Shown here: piece by piece, positions 43,455 through 53,534 of the stretch | Layout of the letters: each line of letters opens with the position of its first letter | Numbering within the stretch: position 1 is the first letter of the stretch | Assembly (NCBI RefSeq): GCF_000143415.4 | Contig: NW_003314283.1 | Location: forward strand, 1,936,258-2,000,257 | Length of the DNA: 64,000 nucleotides | Source: Selaginella moellendorffii | Lineage: Eukaryota; Streptophyta; Lycopodiopsida; Selaginellales; Selaginellaceae | Direction of reading: 5' to 3' | The notes under the pieces: generated by a model | Told to the model about the DNA's origin: nothing | Seen by the model: only the letters and a program-made list of their open reading frames with translations | Databases searched by the model: none | Made by a program: the position numbers and the translations under genes

Positions 43455-43711
43455 CATATTTGTGTTGTTGACATTTTTTGATTAGCATCATCTATTTCCT
43501 AAGTGGAAGCTTTGGTATTAATAATGTCTTATTGGTGCTATGGTCTTGATGTAGAGATTCTTTTGAGAAATGAGAAGTTGCGCAAGTATTGGAGGATGCT
43601 TGAATGAATAAGTTATTGACCCCTTCATCTTTCTTTTGAGAGTACTATCAATGGGTTCACTCGGCACCAATTCATCTAGTTTTTACTTTCCAAGCTCGTT
43701 TTTACTTAATA

Positions 43712-44054
43712 GGGGTAGAGTTGAGACTAACAAAAAGGGTATGATAGCAAGGGTGTTTGACAGGCATGGTAAGCTATCATCCAACAATATTAAGATATTA
43801 ATCTCAATATGCAAGGGTTTTTATCAAGCCAGTGCAAGATAGAGAAAAAGAGAATTAATAAGCCGGGCCAAGTATGCTTGACTAAATAGACACTTAGGAA
43901 TTTTTTCCCTATGCTCGTCCGGCCAAGTATAAATGCAAAGTCTAGTTTACTAACACTTGAACTGATAAAGGGTCTAACAATACCAACCTCCTACGGTCAT
44001 CGTAGTAAGAAAAGAATATCTGAAAGGACTAGCTGATATGTAACTTTCGATACC
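43712..44054 (-). mobile_element. Old family-1 LTR fragment, inverted copy
   Basis: Mirror of 14,003-14,345. It is clearly more diverged from the LTRs at 44,898 and 51,050 than those are from each other. Confidence 0.65.
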
Positions 44055-44056
44055 TA

Positions 44057-44892
44057 AAGTTATATTTGCAACAGTTATTGCTCGTAAACCAATTTCTTGT
44101 ATCAATTGGGCAATTTGAAGAGTCAGTGCCAAAAGCAATGCATGTTGCTCCGGAATGATTAGGAGTCAAGTTCATTGTCTCGCATAAGTTCAAGTTCTTT
44201 AGCAATGCCATGTTTCTAGGGCTGTCGAGATCTAGGGATAAAGGGCTGTCAGTCAAGTTGGATTTACTATTGTGGAACTACTGTTACTCATACAAGTGGG
44301 ATCCACAGCTCAATTATTTTAAAGCTGGATTTTGTGAAGCTGCTAAGTGAAGCTGCAATCTTTTGAAAAAAGAGATTGAAAGTCTAGAGAGAGTAGGTTT
44401 CAAGCTAAAGACTTCCTCAAATGTTGCTATTGATACTATTATGCCACCAATGTCAACACTAGACCAGGATACACGACCAGCTAGGAATGGGAAGGCTGTA
44501 TAATATAAGTCTTCCATTTTGAAAGGTATGCAAGAAAAGATCAAGTTGGCAAACGAATTAAAGTGCACAATCACAAAGACAAATTACATCAATGCTATGG
44601 TTAAAGAGTTTGTTGTTGTGATTGAGTTGTCAAAAGATACGAGCTACACTATTAGAATATACAAAAATCCATCTTGTACCTGTCCAAATTTTACATAAAT
44701 GGAGAACATTGGAAAGATATATTTAGTCTGCAAGCACATTTAATACCTTTTTGTGCAAGAACTAAACCAAGATCCTAAGATCAACCATTACATCCACAAG
44801 CAAGCCTTACAGTTGCGGAGCTTGAGAAGTGTTTTTAGATTGCTTTTAATGTCTGGATCTATATTTATATTTGTATTTTATTTGTTGAATTT
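44057..44892 (+). pseudogene. Mutator-like remnant with SWIM finger, inverted copy
   Basis: Mirror of 13,165-14,000. The SWIM pattern SCTCPNF is at about 44,670-44,692 and the VCKHI string follows. The remnant is continued at 52,184-52,299 beyond the LTR element. Confidence 0.5.
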
Positions 44893-44897
44893 ACTTG

Positions 44898-46048
44898 TGT
44901 AGTGCACGTGGTTTTGACCCTTTATCCTATGGTGATTTACCATAGGATAACACCACGAAGCGGAACCTAAACCCTCTTTATGCCACGTGACACATGCCAC
45001 ATGTCACATGCCACGTGTCCATGCCACGTGTCCACAGGACAGTGGTGTGGAACCTGTGGTTCAGGGCCTTGGGCCATTGAATGAAGGAACGGTGCCAGAC
45101 TCCCAAGTGTGGAGCCAAGGAGTGATGGAACTGAACCACGGAGTAACTCCCAAGCATACAACCCAAGGAGTGAAGGAACAAGAGCCTGGAGCGACTTGGA
45201 ACAGTCCTAGAGCAACCAGCATCCCAATGCCAGGACCAGCACACAAAACGGAGTCTGGCGCTATTTCGGCATACCGGTGGCCTAACGAGAGAGCATGGGT
45301 ACTGCACCGGCTAGCATGGAATGGAACTTGGGCTTAGACCCAAGCTGGACACAGAACAAGGACAGGCACGCAAGCGAAAGCTAGACTATGCCTCAGGTTG
45401 GTCGGCCATGCTCGACCTACCCACTATCCCTACTATACATTTAGAACCCCCGACAGGCCCCCCCACCCCTTGAGGAACACACGCTTTGGGCTTTCACCCC
45501 AAGCCTCCCTTAGTATCAGGAGTTAGTCTCTGGGACAAACTTGAAACTTACTAAATATGGAATGTCCTTAGATTGTGAAGTTGGACATGGGACGAACACC
45601 ATTGTGTTCAAGACAATCTCTACATTCTGTAGATATGCCAAATGAGCAAATCTAGACACTTTCCATAAATAGCATTTGGGACCGAATTGAGACTAACACA
45701 AAGGGCATGATAGCGAGGGTGTTTGGTAGACACGGTAAACTATCATGTAGCGATATTGAGGGACTAATCTCAATACGCAAGGGTTCTTGTCAAGCCAGTG
45801 CAAGACAGAGCAAAAGAGAACTAAAAAGCCGGGCCAAGTATGCTTGGCTGAATAGACACTTAGGAATTCCGTCCTTATGCTCATCCGGCCAAGTACAGAT
45901 GCAAAGTTCAGTTTACTAACACTTGAACAAGAGGGACTGATAAAGGGTCCAGCAATACCGACCTCCTGCCATCGTGGCAGTAAGGTAAGAGTGTTTGTAA
46001 GGACTAGCCGACAGATAACTTTCGATACCCGAAGTCACATTCGTGACA
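44898..46048 (-). repeat. 3' LTR, family 1
   Basis: 1,151 bp. It has private differences from the 5' LTR: an extra ~9 bp near the terminus, a CTGTCGGCTAGTCC-type insert near 46,010, an AAACTATCATGTAGCG insert near 45,740, and an A in GTGCACTACA. The 12-bp-stem hairpin (about 44,922-44,950) and the G-box motifs are intact. Confidence 0.9.
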
Positions 46049-46061
46049 CTCTCCCCCCCTA
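46049..46061 (-). promoter_or_regulatory. Polypurine tract, family-1 element
   Basis: On the minus strand a TAGGGGGGGAGAG run lies directly before the 3' LTR, the position where plus-strand DNA synthesis is primed. Confidence 0.75.
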
Positions 46062-49000
46062 GGGAAGATCGACGTCCTCGTCGATGCATACTCGAGTCTA
46101 GAATACTGCCAAGGAAACAACTCTAGAAAAAATTCACAATATTCACACTATGTGAGAAATGCACCAATTGAAATGAGTTAGGAGACAACCTCTTTGTCTA
46201 ACGCGGATGCGCTACCAACTCAGACACCTTCTGGCCATCGCCGACAAGGAAATGACCAATGGAGTTAGCCACCATTGCTGCTCTGGGAGTCACCCAACTT
46301 ACAAAAGTGTGATATGCCCTTGCCCGCAGGAACATAGAGAGAGAAGCCAGAAGCCCCAACCTTCCTAAGCAAAGAAACCAAACCTGTCGGTAAGGTTTAG
46401 ATAGACTACTGTAAATAGGCAGTTAGAGTTGTTTACACGGTCACGCCCTTTTAACGGAATAAGGAACATCGACAGAGAGGCGGGTTATGTGACCAATCGA
46501 CAGTAGCTACCACATGACTAGAGATTTCAACATGCACACGAAGTGCCGAAGCCAATTTGCCTATTACTGGCCCAAACTCAAAGATCAATAAATGGACAAT
46601 ATCAAAGTCAGAGACAATGATATCTTAGAGACTTAATTACCAGTGATTAAATTTTAGATTAGAACACAAAAGTATTCCAAATAATTTATCATCCGATAAA
46701 CTAGTATTATAGTAGATAGGAACCACCAAGTTCATCAAAATTGGTAAACACAGGATTCACCATCCAACAAACTTCAATAGCAAGTATATCATCAAATAAA
46801 CTCAATGATGAAACTTAACTACTGAAAATAGCAGACAGTAAACCAACAATTTACTAAAGATAACTCAAAGAACACAAAGTATCTGATGATTCATGGATTG
46901 ACAAGCACAATGCTCGCGAATGTATCACCTGAAGGAAATAACATCCCAACCTATCAAAACTAACTCGAGCAATAATCAACAGAATAGAATGAATGTGGCA
47001 AGACCAACAAACACTCATTCATGCCAACTATCACACTAGCCAATCCGAATAGATCCCAGCTAACAACACTAAGGAACTCAAGTTGCCTAAGCAAATGTCA
47101 GCAACATCCTACTGATGTCTCAAACCCAAAAGACCAATCTAGAGCAAACCACAAAGAACATGTGGTATTGCGAAAAGCCAAAAGCCATCAAAGAGAACAA
47201 CTAACCATCATGAAAGATCATCAATTATCCCATCAAAAAGATATGCCAAATCATCGTAAAAAAAACAATCTACCATCCCGAAGAACAGTAAATCATTCTA
47301 TACCAACAATAATCAAGCAAAATCTTTTGACAAGGATAAACAACTATCCTAGATAATAGTTAGTCATCACCAATGATTGCTAGATGCAAAAGCCAACTTC
47401 AACATCGAAGCTAATGAGCCTAAATTCCTTCCCCAACAACTTCTAACAAATGGAATAATAAGTATGAAAACTCAAAGAACCAAAAGCTTAAAGAAGTCTA
47501 TAGCCAAGTCATGCATAACAATGATCACGAGTCTCGCATGAATTAACTTCAATGCTAAGAAGAAAATCATGGTATGACCCACAATATCCTCCTTAACACA
47601 TCTATAAGCTAAACTCCATAATGCAAAGCTAATGAAGAGCATGTCTGCATCAATCCAAAAGCTAAGCATAACAAAGCTATACTTGACAAGTGATCACCAA
47701 ATGATCCTCCATGAATCCATTTATAGCAAGACGTAACTCACTTCATAACAAGCACAAGAAGAATCATCAATGATCGATATATTTTAACTCAAACCCAATA
47801 AGGATTTAAACTTTCCAATATCGATCACTAGTTCTTCTGCTTGCAGAGTTAGCATAGTCCACGACTGAATCACTTTTCAAAGAAAAGCCAAAGCTCAACC
47901 CCTACTAAATAATCTCGTCTAGAACACAACTAACTCAAATTTGCCACTCAATTCATTTGAACGTCAACATAGTTGCTAACTAGCAAATGTGTGAATGCTA
48001 ATAATATAAAGCTACAGCTCAAGCATCAACACTAATTGCATTGAGACTAATGAAACTCATTATCAATCTTATGGAGAGACATCTCATCTCACTCAAATCT
48101 CAACATCATCAATGTCAACGACAAGGCATCACTTCAATGCCATCAACACCATAACAAAGCTAGAAGAAAGCAAGAGTGAATCACCACTCAAAACTCTCCA
48201 GCAACTATGCTAACCAAAGTTGAAGATACTTTACTCAGTATCCGAGACTAATCCTTCAGCAAAACTCAGTTACAGATAACACTTCATCACGGAGTGATTC
48301 ACCACATCCAAGACTCAATGAAATCCAACACCACAACTAAATGCAACCAAATGATATCAACAAAGGTAAAGTCAACATGTTAACATGGAAAACCCATGTA
48401 AGTTTAACGACACGATCCTCCGCAACACCATCCGATAAAGCAAGCCCATCACCGCTAAATTATCATCGAGTAAAACAAGTGTCAAAAACCCTTGACAAAA
48501 TCTACAAGCAATCTCTAGTTGCAAAGCAACCAACAATCACTTTTCAATTTGCCTTCACAAGACCCAAACACTAAACTCATGCCATCAAGTTATATACTTG
48601 TCTAATATCCCCAGGTGCGAGATGAAAGTTCATGGACAAGCACGAACTAAATAACTACTTGAATCCAACTTAACCACGATAAACTCACCAATGCATTTAG
48701 CCAATAGCTTTGAGCATGCCTTGAAGAGGTTAGCTACACATGATCAACACTAAGTTGAAACTTAAGTGAAGACCATGAGATGGACTCATGTCAGTACACA
48801 ACTTCCACTTAGACAAAGCTATAGTATGGGTACTAACATCTCAACAATAAACAACTAAGTTGGACATCACCATCCTCAGCCAAGGCATAGGGCCACCAAG
48901 ACTAAGTCAAGATTAGTGAGAGCTCACTACTCTCATAGAGTCTAATGAAATGCAAAGTACAACCTGCCACCAAGCATAATACTACAGAAGAAAGGCACAA

Positions 49001-51034
49001 GGGTCACCCTTCTTAGAAAAGTGCAACGGCCACTTTTCTACACTAACTCCAGACTCTATCCAACTCAATTGCCTTAGCCCCAAAAGTTAGCATCCCTTTC
49101 GGGTTGCATCATACAAATTACTTACTAAGGTCTAAGCCAACCAAAGTCAACTCTAACCCCTTCACTAGTTTGTACTGGCTTACGAAAATGGAATGGTTTT
49201 CAGACAAAGTGATAATAGATTAGCCATTGGAAAAGTCTAAGAAAATTTGTGGAAAATTTTTCCATTCTAGAGAAAGAATGACTCTCAATCTAGGAATGCA
49301 AATTTTCAAAACTCAACTAACTTCCTCCTACTTACAACTTCACATAGGTTCACCTCAACACAAATTCTCATGACCTATAGTATGCTTAAGCCTCGAACAT
49401 CTTTTTGCCCATATATTCGATATCCAACACTGATATCCGCAGAATGCAAAATGAACATCTAAAGCTTGATCACGAAAACCACATCTTCAGATATCCATAT
49501 TGCACTAACACTCTTTTTCAATCATTCTCAAGATCCAATGTGAAGCCAAAACACTAACAAGAAAAATGACATGGAAAATCAAGCTTTAAGGAAAATTCCT
49601 CATCACTCGAACAACAATGCCACTTCCACTAACACAAGTGCTAGCAATGTCAATGCTTTAACTTCACACCTTCTCTATCCAACAATCTACTCCAAGTATT
49701 AACGGATAAACTAACAAGTTATAGCAAGTGAATGCTATAACCCTTTCCAACACCTTATGGGCCAACTCTCAAAAGAACAACATACCAACTTAAGCTTAGC
49801 ATAATGGACCACTATCAAGAATTCAGTCAAAACTACTACAATGCTACTTCGTGCAAGTAGACTAGCCTCACCATCAACCACTTTGGGGTTGATCATCGTT
49901 TAACCAAGCAACTTCGTAAACACATTGCTCATTATCACATGGATATGATATGGAAATCACAATGTCTTGATCATCAATCAAGCAACACACAAGCAATGCC
50001 AATGTCATTACTTCAAAGGTGTAGGTGAGTATCAAGTGTCAACTCAATTCGACAAAATGCAACATAAATGCCACACTCCACCGATAGAGACTTACAACAC
50101 CCAACACCACTAACTTTTGTTCACAACACAGACAAACTCATGCCACTCTCTTTCCAACCAAACTCAAAACTAGTCCAACACCAAGCTACTCAAGGAGCAA
50201 TAGCAAAGTTCCCCGGAAAAGAATTAAGCATTGCAACCCAAGTCTTCAATAACAAGCCTAGACAAAATGGTTTAGCGCTTTACTGCTATCCACCCCATAA
50301 CTGATCATTTGTAAGACCATCATCTCCAAGATGCATCAAGATAGGGACTCTTGATTACATACCATGAACACAAGCAATGAGTTAATACCTCGTTGCAAAT
50401 CATCTCTCCAAGAAGAGAGAATGATTTACGTGTTTGATCCTTCGTCCCCGATGACTCTCTTTTCGGTCTAATCTTTGATTACACCTCAAGTTTGCTTTCA
50501 CACTGCCTTCAGTCCAATCCAAGAAAAGTTTATGAGAGAGCACAGCAACAATTACTTGAATCAATAGACTCATCCCTACAGTCTTGATTGATCCACTTGT
50601 AATCATGCCTAGGAAGGATCCACTAGTGCCGTGCTAAATAGCTATGGACCAGCTTATTTACCACTCATAGCAAACCCAGGGAAAGTTTACTTTCACCCAT
50701 GGTACATGGAAAAACTCATAGAACTACTGGAACAACTCATGGAACCACCGATAGGCTAACATTAATCCTGCCAACTCAAAGCATATCCTTGAGTTGCTAA
50801 TGCACTCACGAGCCTAAGCGCAAACTCGTGCAAATTGGAACAACTTAATCCCTCTTGTGAGCTCAAGCTCAAGCTCACATCATAAGGTACAAGAAGGTAA
50901 CAAAAACCATACCCAAGGAACAATTGCAAAGCCTTTACACCTAAGTGTGTACCCACTCGAATCATCGTTTTCATCTCTGCGTATGCAACAAGATTAGTTG
51001 CCCAATCTCATTGTATAGTACTCGCTGAGACTCA
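46062..51034 (-). other. Family-1 interior, non-coding
   Basis: About 5 kb, rich in A and C on the plus strand, with no recognisable domain in any frame. A string at about 46,190-46,235 (minus strand GTCTGAGTTGGTAGCGCATC) resembles the D-arm/A-box of a tRNA, but no other arm fits. The terminal third is shared with the fragment at 38,552-40,425. Nothing else is seen. Confidence 0.7.
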
Positions 51035-51047
51035 TTCTCTGATACCA
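51035..51047 (-). promoter_or_regulatory. tRNA-iMet primer site, family-1 element
   Basis: The minus strand reads TGGTATCAGAGAA two bases after the 5' LTR terminus CTACA. The first eleven bases match the initiator Met tRNA complement exactly. It fixes the element's orientation as minus. Confidence 0.9.
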
Positions 51048-51049
51048 AA

Positions 51050-52183
51050 TGTAGCGCACGTGGTTTTGACCCTTTATCCTATGGTGATTTACCATAGGAT
51101 AACACCACGAAGCGGAACCTAAACCCTCTTTATGCCACGTGACACATGCTACGTGTCACATGCCATGTGTCCATGCCACGTGTCCACAGGACAGTGGTGT
51201 GGAACCTGTGGTTCAGGGCCTTGGGCCACTGAACGAAGGAACGGTGCCAAACTCCCAAGCATGGAGCCAAGGAGTGACGGAACCGAACCACGAAGCAACT
51301 CCTGAGCATACAACCCAAGGAGCGAAGGAACAGGAGCCCAGAGCGACTTGGAATAGTCCTAGAGCAACCAACATCCCAATGCCAAGACTAACACGCAAAA
51401 CGGAGCCAAATGGAGTCTGGTGCTATTTCGGCATACCGGTGGCCTAATGCGAGAGCATGGGTACTCCACCAGCTAGCATGGAATGGAACTTGGGCTTAGA
51501 CCCAAGCCGGACGTAGAACAAGGACAGGCACGCAAGCGGAAGCTAGACTATGCCTCAGGTTGGTCGGCCATGCCCGACCTACCCACTATCCCTACTATAC
51601 ATTTAGAACCCCCCACGGCCCTCCCCCCCCCCCCCCTTGAGGAACACACGCTTTGGGCTTTCACCCCAAGCCTCCCTTAGTATCAGGAGTTAGTCTCTGC
51701 GACAAACTCAAAACTTACTAAATATGGAATGTCCTTAGATTGCGAATTTGGACATGGGACGAACACCGTTGTGTTCAAGACAATCTCTACATTCCGTAGA
51801 TATGCCAAATGTGCAAATCTAGACACTTTCCATAAATAGCATTTGGGACCGAATTGAGACTAACACAAAGGGCATGATAGCGAGGGTGTTTGGCAAACAC
51901 GGTAGCGATATTGAGGGACTAATCTCAATACGCAAGGGTTCTTGTCAAGCCAGTGCAAGACAGAGCAAAAGAGAACTAAAAAGCCGGGCCAAGTATGCTT
52001 GGCTGAATAGACACTTAGGAATTCTGTCCTTATGCTCATCCGGCCAAGTACAGATGCAAAGTTCAGTTTACTAACACTTGAACAAGAGGGACTGATAAAG
52101 GGTCCAGCAATACCGACCTCCTGCCATCGTGGCAGTAAGGTAAGAGTGTTTGTCAGGTAACTTTCGATACTCGATTCGTGACA
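51050..52183 (-). repeat. 5' LTR, family 1
   Basis: 1,134 bp. Termini TGTCACGAAT (minus, at 52,183) and GTGCGCTACA (at 51,050). It contains a long poly-C run (about 51,620-51,637), the conserved hairpin and CACGTG motifs. The minus-strand 5' half matches the solo LTR at 12,042 better than the 3' LTR does. Confidence 0.9.
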
Positions 52184-52299
52184 ACTTGGAAATATAGATT
52201 AAATCAAAATTGGAAAGATGAAAAAATGTTGGTTCAAGATGAGCCAATGTTTTTCTTGTGTTTGAGAAGTTGTAAGCTCAACTCATAAGTTCAAAATCT
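52184..52299 (+). pseudogene. Mutator-like remnant, part beyond the full element
   Basis: Mirror of 11,926-12,041. It follows the target duplication and joins 44,892 when the element is removed, as in the unoccupied paralogue at 32,630. Confidence 0.5.
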
Positions 52300-52512
52300 A
52301 CCTAAGCTAGATCCTAGGAGGAGATGAGAGTAGTGACTTGAAGGGGAGTTTACAAGCCACTCACTATGATACTAAATTTGGTGCAAACAGAGAGTCACTT
52401 GCAATTGATATCAAGGGATCTTTGACTGACTAAGCGATCACCTTCTTCTTTCCTTTTGCTCGGGTGGTTGTAGTTTGTTGCTGTTGTCTATAAATGTCCT
52501 TGGCAACCAATA
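52300..52512 (-). pseudogene. Tat-like gag-protease linker fragment, inverted copy
   Basis: Mirror of 11,713-11,925, matching 4,115-4,300 of the Tat-like element on the opposite strand. Confidence 0.65.
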
Positions 52513-52692
52513 TAAGGCTTTGACCATATGGTCAACATTGGTCAAAGGGAGGCTGAAAGGTATATTAAGGCATATTAGGACTTAACCTACCCTAGGGCTC
52601 ATAGTGGAACGACAGCATAGTGGAGCTTTGGAGGTAGCTCGGGGGTGGTTGGGTGGTGAGGAACCTCAAGAGGTGGCATAGCATGGTCTAGG
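52513..52692 (+). mobile_element. Gypsy LTR-G fragment, inverted copy
   Basis: Mirror of 11,535-11,712, ending in GGCATAGCATGGTCTAGGGA, where it passes directly into integrase sequence. Confidence 0.7.
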
Positions 52693-52697
52693 GAGAC

Positions 52698-53424
52698 TAG
52701 ACCTCAATTTTTATTGGAGGAATATGAAAACTAATATTCTCAAGTATTGTAAATCATGCGAGCTTTGTCAACGGGTTAAGGTGCCATGGGAGAAGTGGGG
52801 GGCATTTTTGCAACTTTTACCTATTCCTTAGGGCTGTTAGTGTAGTATCTCTATGGATTTCATCACTTGTTTGCTACTAACACAGAGGGAAAAAGAGCAA
52901 GGATGGGTCATAGTGGATTGGTTGACGAAGTATATGCCGTTGTTGGCTCTTTAGAAGACTATCACTGCTTCAGACTTGGCTGCGGTTTATTTGAAGAAGG
53001 TTTTTTCTTGATTTTGGTTTCCCGAAGGACATTATTAGTGATTGAGTTTCAAAGTTCACCAGTGGATTTTGGAAGAGCTTTACAAAGGCTATGCAAGTGA
53101 CTTTGAAACTCTCGAGTGGAAATCATCCTTAAACGGATGGGCAAACTGAATGTGTGAATCAGGTGGTGGAGGATATATTACATTGTAGCATTGGTCAAAG
53201 GCCAGGATAGTGAGTTCTTTATCTTCCATTGGTGCAATTTGCTTACAATAATAGCCAATACAGTGGAACCAAGCTAAGTCCTTACTTTTCCATGTTTGGA
53301 AGGCATCCCCAAACAGTGGTGGAGTTGGGATTGGATTTGAGTAAGGAAATTCAAGATAAGCTTGATTCTGAGGTGACTAATTTGGCCACAGAACTTGATG
53401 AGATTCTGGTGGTGTGTAAATGGA
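52698..53424 (+). pseudogene. Gypsy integrase fragment
   Basis: Reads FYWRNMKTNILKYCKSCELC (zinc-binding end), then a frame-disrupted core, a DGQTECVN string that keeps the catalytic Glu (about 53,133-53,156), and MVQFAYNNSQYSGTKLSPYF (53,229 on). It keeps the ~199 bp missing in the left copy but lacks the C-terminal ~120 bp that the left copy has. Stops and frameshifts make it non-functional. Confidence 0.8.
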
Positions 53425-53534
53425 ATTGGGGAAGGAGGGGTGCTTCCCCCAAGGCTCGCTTAAACACGAGAAATGCTTCAACGCCCTTTGCAAAATGCCC
53501 CCCCTTGCCCTTGTGGGGCAAGGGTTTTATACGT
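53425..53534 (+). mobile_element. R1 repeat, 110-bp fragment
   Basis: TTGGGGAAGGAGGGGTGCTT through the CTTGCCC/GGGCAAG hairpin and GGGTTTTATAC, then an abrupt switch to family-2 interior sequence. The R1 start is fused to the integrase with a short deletion relative to the left copy. Confidence 0.8.

Larger units (their letters stand above)
44898..52183 (-). mobile_element. Complete family-1 LTR element, non-autonomous (TSD ACTTG)
   Basis: Read on the minus strand: 5' LTR 52,183-51,050, primer site 51,047-51,035, a 5.0-kb interior, purine tract 46,061-46,049, 3' LTR 46,048-44,898. The LTRs have TGTCACGAAT and CTACA termini. ACTTG is present at 44,893-44,897 and 52,184-52,188. No gag or pol domain is visible, and the longest interior frame is about 111 codons and not coding-like. 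This is a LARD-type element that would depend on an unknown partner. Confidence 0.92.
40936..53424 (-). repeat. Inverted duplication 2, right member (split by full element)
   Basis: 40,936-44,897 is the reverse complement of 13,160-17,121, and 52,184-53,424 that of 11,000-12,041. The 7.3 kb between them is the complete family-1 element. Its left end overlaps arm 1, so 15,600-17,121 exists three times in the window. Confidence 0.9.

Noticed and set aside
46180-46240. Possible tRNA gene (GTCTGAGTTGGTAGCGCATC on the minus strand)
   Set aside because: Only a D-arm/A-box-like part is visible. No acceptor or T-arm pairs with it, so it is mentioned only as a resemblance.
47021-47356. 111-codon Asn/Lys/Gln-rich frame in the family-1 interior
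   Set aside because: The composition follows the A/C-rich DNA, and the homologous interior fragment at 38.5-40.4 kb does not cover it, so there is no support for coding.
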